The notes below the pieces were generated by a model, which was given only the letters and a program-made list of their open reading frames with translations, was not told where the DNA came from and did not search any database. DNA of 8,263 bases, taken from NCBI GenBank assembly GCA_937957815.1, contig CALFXN010000311.1, positions 1-8,263 on the forward strand, read 5' to 3'. The position numbers and the translations under genes were made by a program. Positions 1 through 4,627 of the stretch are shown here, piece after piece (positions within the stretch are counted from its first letter, which is position 1; the number at the start of each line of letters is the position of its first letter). The stretch comes from an uncultured Synergistales bacterium. Its GTDB lineage: Bacteria > Synergistota > Synergistia > Synergistales > Aminobacteriaceae.

Positions 1-296
1 GGAATCCCGATCGTCGTGTGGTCCAGGATCTTCGCGTCCAGCCCCGTCTTGAAAAGGCGGACGTTGGCCATCTCGCGGATCACGGCGGTCGTCACGCGGT
101 TCCGGCCGCACTCGGAGATTTCCTCCTCGATCCCGGAGGCGATCTCCGCGGCGATGACCGGATCCACTCCGGCTTCAACGACGAGCGCGTCCCGTATGCG
201 TTCCCCGTTCCATGGAGAGCTCTCCTCTTTCGCGAGCGCGTCAACGAGAAGCGCCAGATCCGTGGATTCTCCTCCCGCCGAGGGGAACATCGTCAT
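1..296 (-). CDS. nrdD: Probable anaerobic (class III) ribonucleoside-triphosphate reductase, N-terminal part, cut by the window edge
   Basis: Only the first 98 codons are visible; the gene runs off the left edge. The ATG at 296-294 follows an AGGGA ribosome binding site with 6 nt spacing. A second ATG two codons later is possible. The visible protein is helical, with 'WNGERIRDALVVEAGVD' (residues 33-49), 'RVTTAVIREMANVRLFKTGLD' in part around 70-90, and then 'DHTTIGI' at 92-98. This resembles the N-terminus of Thermotoga-type NrdD proteins (helices leading into an 'H-T-x-x-G-x-P-x-Y-D' strand), a likeness I judge from memory of the family. The family makes deoxyribonucleotides from NTPs with a glycyl radical installed by NrdG, in the cytoplasm, under anoxia. 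Its position 22 nt after nrdR strongly supports a ribonucleotide reductase. I do not see the V-x-K-R-D-G motif of an N-terminal ATP-cone. A class II NrdJ is the main alternative, since the glycyl-radical end is outside the window. Confidence 0.62.
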   Translation of the reverse strand, partial: MTMFPSAGGESTDLALLVDALAKEESSPWNGERIRDALVVEAGVDPVIAAEIASGIEEEISECGRNRVTTAVIREMANVRLFKTGLDAKILDHTTIGI

Positions 297-318
297 CTGC
301 TGTCCCTGAGAAAGCTGC

Positions 319-804
319 CTATTCCTTCCTGTCATTCACGACACACTCCCTCTCCCCGATAAGCCGGGCGATCTCGTGCTGAAAACTCTCGATATCCGAG
401 AACTGGCGATACACGGAGGCGAAACGGACATAGGCCACCTGATGCAGCTGTTTGAGCCCCTCCATGACCCTTCCGCCGAGGACATCCGCAGGGACGTCCC
501 CGTATCCCTCGAGCCGAAGCTCGTTCTCGATCCGAGAGGCCAGATCCTCTATCTGTTCGAGCGTCACTGGCAGCTTTTCGCAGGCCTTGTTCATCCCCCG
601 GATCATCTTGTCGCGATCGAATCCTTCGCGTCTTCCGTCTTTTTTGATGACTCGCAGCGCACGGCGAAGTTCTGCCTTTTCGTAGGTCGTGAATCGCGCG
701 GTGCAATCGGGACACTCGCGTCTCCGGCGCACTACCCGACCTTCATCCGCCGTTCGCGTTTCGATGACTCTGGTCTCCAGAGAGCCGCACTTCGGACATC
801 GCAT
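319..804 (-). CDS. nrdR: Transcriptional repressor NrdR of ribonucleotide reductase genes
   Basis: NrdR is a Zn-ribbon/ATP-cone repressor that senses ATP/dATP and shuts off ribonucleotide reductase genes by binding paired NrdR boxes. This 161-residue protein has the full family layout. The N-terminal zinc ribbon carries C3-P-K-C6 and C31-P-D-C34. The 'TRFTTYE'-like segment follows (here ARFTTYEKAE, 36-45). The ATP-cone starts at 'VIKKDGRREGFDRDKM' (52-67) and ends near 'VAYVRFASVYRQF' (123-135). The length is slightly above the usual 150 or so because of a short charged tail. The ATG at 804-802 is chosen because it gives the canonical MRCPKCGS start and has a GGAGGA ribosome binding site (816-811) with 6 nt spacing. 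The upstream in-frame ATG at 828 would lie inside the control region. It is the first gene of its transcription unit, followed by the putative nrdD, and is probably autoregulated through the sites at 812-858. Confidence 0.97.
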   Translation of the reverse strand: MRCPKCGSLETRVIETRTADEGRVVRRRRECPDCTARFTTYEKAELRRALRVIKKDGRREGFDRDKMIRGMNKACEKLPVTLEQIEDLASRIENELRLEGYGDVPADVLGGRVMEGLKQLHQVAYVRFASVYRQFSDIESFQHEIARLIGERECVVNDRKE

Positions 805-811
805 GAGGCAT

Positions 812-827
812 CCTCCATATATGGGCA
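812..827 (-). promoter_or_regulatory. Second, weaker NrdR-box-like site
   Basis: The core ATATAT at 817-822 sits inside a perfect 10-bp palindrome CCATATATGG (815-824). It matches the NrdR-box consensus as I recall it (ACACWATATATWGTGT) at only 9 of 16 positions. Its centre is 31 bp from the centre of the stronger box at 843-858, which is the three-helical-turn spacing known for paired NrdR boxes. It overlaps the nrdR ribosome binding site (811-816). The spacing is the main reason to call it. Confidence 0.5.
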
Positions 828-836
828 ATATAAACT

Positions 837-865
837 ATGATAACGCGATATATTGGGTATTTCCA
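837..865 (-). promoter_or_regulatory. Probable sigma-70-type promoter of nrdR-nrdD
   Basis: On the minus strand, TGGAAA (865-860, 4 of 6 to TTGACA) is followed after 17 nt by TATCAT (842-837, 5 of 6 to TATAAT). Transcription would start near position 830, giving a leader of about 25 nt before the nrdR ATG. The region is clearly more AT-rich than the surrounding genes. A TATATT at 832-827 is an alternative -10 but lacks a good -35. Confidence 0.5.
843..858 (-). promoter_or_regulatory. NrdR box in the nrdR promoter spacer
   Basis: The 16 bases ACGCGATATATTGGGT match the recalled NrdR-box consensus ACACWATATATWGTGT at 13 of 16 positions, including the whole ATATAT core (848-853). The site lies exactly between the proposed -35 and -10 hexamers, so a bound repressor would block RNA polymerase. 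A second site lies 31 bp away, centre to centre. Confidence 0.68.
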
Positions 866-904
866 GCCGACGGATGTATTTTTTGCGGGACTTTTGGCCT
901 CATG

Positions 905-916
905 TCCCGGCCGGGA
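905..916. repeat. 12-bp perfect palindrome between the yqeY terminator and the nrdR promoter
   Basis: TCCCGGCCGGGA is self-complementary. It lies just past the T-tract of the yqeY terminator and about 40 bp upstream of the nrdR -35. An additional inverted pair, CGGGAC (886-891) and GTCCCG (904-909), shares its left arm. It could be an operator, part of a read-through termination structure or chance in GC-rich DNA; the sequence does not decide. Confidence 0.35.
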
Positions 917-920
917 GGAC

Positions 921-950
921 AAACAAAAAAAGCCGGGGGATACCCGGCTT
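921..950 (-). terminator. Rho-independent terminator after yqeY
   Basis: On the minus strand an 8-bp stem AAGCCGGG / CCCGGCTT (950-943 pairs with 937-930) with a 5-nt loop is followed by a T-rich run, TTTTTTGTTT (930-921). It begins 21 nt after the yqeY stop codon and separates the long dnaK-to-yqeY unit from the nrdR unit. Confidence 0.9.
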
Positions 951-971
951 CCTCAATGTCTCGAAGCGTGG

Positions 972-1439
972 CTAGCTCGCGAGGGATTCGAGGTATTTCT
1001 GAACGACGGATTTGACCCTCTTGCCGTCGGCCTGACCCTTCACTTCGTTCATGACGGCGCTCATGACCCGCCCCATATCGCGCGGTCCGGCAGCCTTCAC
1101 TCCCGTGGCTACGGACTCGACGAGGCGCAGGAGTTCGTCTTCGGAAAGCTGTCTGGGCAGATACCGCTCGAGAAAGGCCGCCTCGTTCATTTCAGCGTCC
1201 GCTCGGTCCCGGGCTCCGCCTGCGGCGAATTGCTCCGCCGCCTCCCTCCGCTGTTTGATGAGCCGACGGACGACCGCGACACAGTCGTCGTCGTTCAACT
1301 CGACGGAACGGCCGACTTCCGCCTGGGCCCGCTGCAGTTCCGCCTTCAGCATGCGGATAGCGGAGAGCTCCATCTGACGCCGCGCCTTCATGGCTTCCAC
1401 AAGGTCGTCGGAAATTCGTTTCTGAAGACCGACGCTCAT
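972..1439 (-). CDS. yqeY: GatB/YqeY domain protein
   Basis: This is a 155-residue stand-alone member of the GatB/YqeY family. It shares the helical tail domain of the GatB subunit of the tRNA-dependent amidotransferase; the role of free YqeY proteins is not settled, though a link to tRNA or aminoacylation is usually assumed. The typical features are visible: an N-terminal 'AMKARRQMELSAIRMLKAEL' type helix (16-35), a charged 'VVRRLIKQRREAAEQF' helix (56-71), 'FLERYLPRQLSEDEL' (89-103), and a C-terminal 'MGRVMSAVMNEVKGQADGKRV' region (121-141), which is the family's most recognisable segment. The length is normal (about 150). The ATG at 1439 lies 6 nt after the rpsU stop, and its G-rich ribosome binding site is inside the last codons of rpsU, so the two are translated in tandem. 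The rpsU-yqeY pair is widely conserved. It is the last gene before the terminator. Confidence 0.93.
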   Translation of the reverse strand: MSVGLQKRISDDLVEAMKARRQMELSAIRMLKAELQRAQAEVGRSVELNDDDCVAVVRRLIKQRREAAEQFAAGGARDRADAEMNEAAFLERYLPRQLSEDELLRLVESVATGVKAAGPRDMGRVMSAVMNEVKGQADGKRVKSVVQKYLESLAS

Positions 1440-1445
1440 GGTCTA

Positions 1446-1637
1446 TTACCCCCTGCTCCTGTGCTTCCGCGCATTACGGGCCGCCGCAGCCCTCTTCAGC
1501 TTTTTGGCTTCACTCGGCTTCTCGTAATGCTCCCTCTTTCGAACCTCACGAAGCGTTCCGACTTTCGACACCTCTCGTTTGAACCTCCTGAGGGCATCCT
1601 CAAGGGATTCGTTATCTCTCCGAACCACCGTCGTCAC
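1446..1637 (-). CDS. rpsU: 30S ribosomal protein S21
   Basis: S21 is a small basic protein of the 30S subunit that sits near the anti-Shine-Dalgarno end of 16S rRNA and helps initiation. The 63 residues show the whole family pattern: '[22 protein letters not shown]' from residue 2 to 23 (strand followed by helix), '[18 protein letters not shown]' around 29-46, and a very basic tail rich in Lys and Arg (47-62). The GTG at 1637-1635 is chosen because it gives the conserved N-terminus and follows an AAAGGGGGG ribosome binding site with 8 nt spacing; reading further upstream adds non-homologous sequence. It sits 32 nt after the HIT gene and 6 nt before yqeY, its usual partner. Confidence 0.97.
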   Translation of the reverse strand: MTTVVRRDNESLEDALRRFKREVSKVGTLREVRKREHYEKPSEAKKLKRAAAARNARKHRSRG

Positions 1638-1669
1638 GGTCTGTTCCCCCCTTTCTCTGCCACCCGCAC

Positions 1670-2011
1670 CTATCCCGGAGGCCACCTGAAGGGGCGTCCT
1701 GCCAAGAGGTGAATATGAAGGCGGGGGATTGTCTGACCAGCAAGAGTACCACAATTGATCACGAGACGGTACCCTTCCTCGTGAAGCTTGAACTCCCCGG
1801 CAACCCGGCGCGCACGATCCATTATGCGGGACCAGAGAGAGGGATCCTCCACGGCATCAACGGACTCCACATGAACCGTGGGGATTACGAGAAGATGCGT
1901 CGGCGCCTGGGGACGAACGTCGCGGATCACCAGAACGTCGTCGTCCCTGAAGACACAGTCACACGGCACGGTTCCGTCAACCATACCGCAGAAGAGACAG
2001 GACATACGCAT
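1670..2011 (-). CDS. HIT-family (histidine triad) nucleotide-binding protein with an altered triad
   Basis: HIT proteins of the HINT branch hydrolyse purine nucleoside phosphoramidates and related AMP conjugates in the cytoplasm. This 113-residue protein matches over its full length: '[10 protein letters not shown]' (4-13) with a CxxC of the zinc-binding type, '[15 protein letters not shown]' (37-51), and the C-terminal '[22 protein letters not shown]' segment (92-113). The catalytic His (H99) and the third His of the triad (H101) are present, but the first His is Arg97 (codon CGC, one base from CAC). I chose the ATG at 2011 because AAAGGG lies 5 nt upstream of it. The ATG at 2005 gives the more usual MSC start, and the ATG at 2041, one base after the stop of the J-domain gene, is also possible. 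In relatives the HIT gene often lies between mtaB and rpsU, as here, apart from the two inserted chaperone genes. Confidence 0.9.
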   Translation of the reverse strand: MRMSCLFCGMVDGTVPCDCVFRDDDVLVIRDVRPQAPTHLLVIPTVHVESVDAVEDPSLWSRIMDRARRVAGEFKLHEEGYRLVINCGTLAGQTIPRLHIHLLAGRPFRWPPG

Positions 2012-2042
2012 CTCATCCCTTTCGAATTCCGTAAAGAGCATT

Positions 2043-3050
2043 TTATAACAGATCCGGACTCCCTACAATAGACCTCGCCCAAACCCGGACCCCCTGCGAC
2101 GGGTGATTTTCGGAGAGATTTCTGAGACGCGCTCGCGCCCACGCAGGCACGCGTGCCGCCGTCCCCCTGAGGAGACGCAGGAGCGGCAGGAGAACCGCTT
2201 CGTCGTCGATCCTGAGAAGCCGTATGAGACTGAGATCGTCGGGCAGGGGATGCTTCGCGGGCCATCGCTGCAAAGCACCGGCGATCACCCTCTGCGACGG
2301 ATGCGCCAGAAACTTCGCGAGAAAATCGCCCCTCTCGCGGATTGCCCCGATCCACTGCAGAAAGAGGAGCGCGACATCCTCGTCGAGAGCGACCGCCCTC
2401 GACGCGATCGCCGCCGCGAGCCGGGACTGCAGGTCTCTGTCGCTCGAAAGGTCCGAAACGAGAAGCAGCATCTCCCTGTCGGGGGAAAAACGACGCAGCA
2501 TGTCTTCCAAAGCGCCCTGAAGGAGCGGAAAAGCGATCCAGCGGGCGGAAGCCGTTACGGCGAGCAGACGGACCGAGGGATGCGAACTCGTGAATCGAAG
2601 CGTCAGGCGTCCGATCTCTGACTCTTCCTCCTTCGTCTCCAGGTGCCGGCGCAGCCGCGCCATCCCGAGTTCGGCGTCGAGAAGCGCCTTCTCGAGCCGA
2701 AGATCGCGGATGTGCTCGTCCTCATTCGCCGTCGTTTCCGTACCCTCCGCCCGCGAGGTCTTTCGCCGCGTCTGTCCTCCGCGTTCCCTGGCGAACGGTG
2801 AACCGGAACGGCTCTTCTTCCGTTTTTCGTCGGGAGCGGGAGGGTTGAGGAGGAGCTCAGGGGAAAGGTTCCTGAGAAGCATGTAGGCCCCCGTGATGCG
2901 TTCGAACGCCTTTTCGGACTGGGGACCGGCGATATCCGGGTGGCACGTCAGCGCAAGGCGACGGAATGCCGACCGTATGTCCTTCATGGTCGACCCAGGA
3001 ACAAGACCGAGTATTTCGAGATTCTCGACGATATCGAATGCTGCGCTCAT
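2043..3050 (-). CDS. J-domain protein with HEAT-like helical C-terminal region, partner of the adjacent Hsp70-like protein
   Basis: Residues 8-62 form a J domain with helix II 'IRSAFRRLAL' (25-34), the HPD signature H37-P38-D39 that stimulates Hsp70 ATPases, and helix III 'AFERITGAYMLLRNL' (48-62). It lacks the Gly/Phe region and zinc fingers of DnaJ. Residues 70-108 are a charged, probably disordered linker; 110-148 is a Lys/Glu/Leu-rich helix that could form a coiled coil. From about 150 to the end the protein is all-helical, with three recurring 'HPS' turns followed by 'V-R/I' helices (157-171, 250-263, 316-328), the look of HEAT-like repeats. The ATG at 3050 overlaps the stop of the Hsp70-like gene by 4 nt (ATGA), so the two are translationally coupled and very likely work together. 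No signal peptide or membrane segment is seen. I do not recognise a named family beyond the J domain; the HEAT assignment is inference from sequence appearance. Confidence 0.88.
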   Translation of the reverse strand: MSAAFDIVENLEILGLVPGSTMKDIRSAFRRLALTCHPDIAGPQSEKAFERITGAYMLLRNLSPELLLNPPAPDEKRKKSRSGSPFARERGGQTRRKTSRAEGTETTANEDEHIRDLRLEKALLDAELGMARLRRHLETKEEESEIGRLTLRFTSSHPSVRLLAVTASARWIAFPLLQGALEDMLRRFSPDREMLLLVSDLSSDRDLQSRLAAAIASRAVALDEDVALLFLQWIGAIRERGDFLAKFLAHPSQRVIAGALQRWPAKHPLPDDLSLIRLLRIDDEAVLLPLLRLLRGTAARVPAWARARLRNLSENHPSQGVRVWARSIVGSPDLL

Positions 3051-4627
3051 GCGCCCAGAGCCCTCTCCATTTCTGTGATCATCGTATCGAGAAGAGAGAC
3101 CGCCTCGGCGAATCCCTCTCCGTCGCGCATCGAATAGACCGTACGCGCAAGCGCCTCGATCCTGGTCCGCTGCGAAGGGACCAGCTTCGGCGAAATCGAC
3201 GCGATCCTCGTTTCGAGCTCCTTCAGCTCAGGCATCCTGCCCCGCTCTTCCGGCGTCGCCCCCTCGCCGATCTCGACGGACGGGATGTGAAGGACCGTTC
3301 CGTCGGCACGTATTATATCAATCCGAAGCAATCCGCTTCCGTCGACGCGAAACTCGAGCCCCACGGATTCTCCCCTCGTCAGGTCGCGGAGGGTGTGGAT
3401 TCCGATGATCTTCCACCGGGAGGGCGATCCGGGGTCCCCCTGGGCGATCCGCAACGTCACCGGGCCCGAACCGACGCTCGAAAACTCCCTCCTCGCCGTC
3501 GCGGGGAGCGGAGTCCCCTTCTCCATGACAGCCACGGGCTTTTCGTCCGCCGCGATAATCCCGAGGCTCTGCGAAAGAACGTCGATCAGGAGTTTTTCGC
3601 CCGACGCCGTCGAGAGCGCGGCCCCGAAGACGACCGCCTCGTCCGGGCACACGGAAAGCCTTTCGGGGCGGGCAATACGATCCTCGAGCATTCTGCGGAG
3701 CAGCGGAATCCGGCTGCTCCCGCCCACGAAGAGAAGTTTCTCCGGCCTGTGGCGATCCCAGAGGCGGCGCACGTCGTCCACTACGACAGAAATCCGGTCT
3801 CTGACAAGGTGTTCGAAGACGTTCCTCGAAACCACGACCGGATCCTTTCCTTCCACCTCCCCGAACGGAACCCATTCGCACCGTTCGTAGTCGGAAAGCG
3901 CGATCTTGAGACGCTCCGCCTCGGAAAGCAGCATGCGCCGGAACGGCGAATCCTCATCCGAAACCCCGATTCCCCTGGCGAGCCACGACGCGAGGAGCTC
4001 ATCGAAATCGCGCCCTCCGACATCGCTTCTTCCGGTGCTCTCCAGTACCTGCCATACGCCGTTCTCGCTCTCGACCACCGAGATGTCCGCGGTTCCGGCA
4101 CCGAAGTCGAGCACGAGAAACCGTCCCTGACGTCCGAACGCGAGCGCCGCGGCCGTCGGTTCGTTGATGATCCTGACGGAGGAAAAACCGGCGCTCCGGG
4201 CGCTCCGGGCGATCGCGGAACGTTCCGAAAAACTGAAATACGCGGGAACCGTAAGGACGCAGTTCGTGATGAACGCGCCGAGCCACGCCTCGGCGTCCTC
4301 GCGGAGCAGCACGAGCATCGGGACGAGAAGTTCCTCGGCCGTCCTCGCGCGAACGCCGCAACGGGCCTTCCACGGACTCCCGATCTGTCGTTTCAGATCC
4401 CACCAGACGTGGGCGGGATCGCGGATCTCCATCCGGAGGGCCTCCTCCCCGGCCAGAAATCCGCCCGGCGTCCACGCGACAACGGAGGGCGTCCGCATCG
4501 CCCCCCACCGGTTCGGGAGAATGACGGGCTTTCCGTCGCGGAGGAGTGCCGTGAGCGCGTACCGCGTCCCGAGATCGATTCCGAGCGTTTCGCCGGAAAA
4601 GACTTCAGGAACTCCCGGCCGCGTCAC
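3047..4627 (-). CDS. Divergent short Hsp70-family chaperone (DnaK-like), with a changed active site
   Basis: This is a 526-residue Hsp70 relative, against about 610-640 for DnaK. The nucleotide-binding domain (about 14-343) has phosphate-1 'GIDLGT' (16-21), 'TVPAYF' (126-131), 'IINEPTAAALAFG' (153-165), phosphate-2 'LDFGAGTADIS' (173-183), and the adenosine motif 'FVGGSSRIP' (300-308). A linker 'KLLIDV' (345-350) leads to a short substrate-binding beta domain beginning 'LSQSLGI' (351-357). Only about 70 residues remain after it, so the helical lid is strongly reduced. In an ungapped alignment to E. coli DnaK around 'GEEALRMEIRDP' (60-71), the catalytic Lys70 of DnaK falls on Leu64, and DnaK Thr12 falls on Arg22. 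The start is a GTG whose last bases overlap the mtaB stop (GTGA), preceded by a GGAGAGG site. It is coupled at the other end to the J-domain gene. Clients are unknown; HscA and HscC types are also short, but I cannot assign it to either. Confidence 0.92.
   Translation of the reverse strand: MTRPGVPEVFSGETLGIDLGTRYALTALLRDGKPVILPNRWGAMRTPSVVAWTPGGFLAGEEALRMEIRDPAHVWWDLKRQIGSPWKARCGVRARTAEELLVPMLVLLREDAEAWLGAFITNCVLTVPAYFSFSERSAIARSARSAGFSSVRIINEPTAAALAFGRQGRFLVLDFGAGTADISVVESENGVWQVLESTGRSDVGGRDFDELLASWLARGIGVSDEDSPFRRMLLSEAERLKIALSDYERCEWVPFGEVEGKDPVVVSRNVFEHLVRDRISVVVDDVRRLWDRHRPEKLLFVGGSSRIPLLRRMLEDRIARPERLSVCPDEAVVFGAALSTASGEKLLIDVLSQSLGIIAADEKPVAVMEKGTPLPATARREFSSVGSGPVTLRIAQGDPGSPSRWKIIGIHTLRDLTRGESVGLEFRVDGSGLLRIDIIRADGTVLHIPSVEIGEGATPEERGRMPELKELETRIASISPKLVPSQRTRIEALARTVYSMRDGEGFAEAVSLLDTMITEMERALGA

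Noticed and set aside
805..828. Eight-residue N-terminal extension of NrdR
   Set aside because: The extra residues precede the invariant zinc-ribbon start, would cover the ribosome binding site and the second NrdR box, and have no site of their own.
1638..1669. Separate promoter for rpsU in the 32-nt gap after the HIT gene
   Set aside because: No acceptable -35/-10 pair was found in the gap or the end of the HIT gene; a promoter further up cannot be excluded.
837..1712. Plus-strand open frame of 291 codons
   Set aside because: It runs antisense through the yqeY terminator, yqeY and rpsU, which are certain. No family is recognisable in its translation.
4192..4209. Tandem 9-bp repeat CGCTCCGGG in the Hsp70-like gene
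   Set aside because: It encodes 'ARSARSAG', and the alignment with DnaK has the same length here, so it is not an insertion; coincidental codon repetition is enough.
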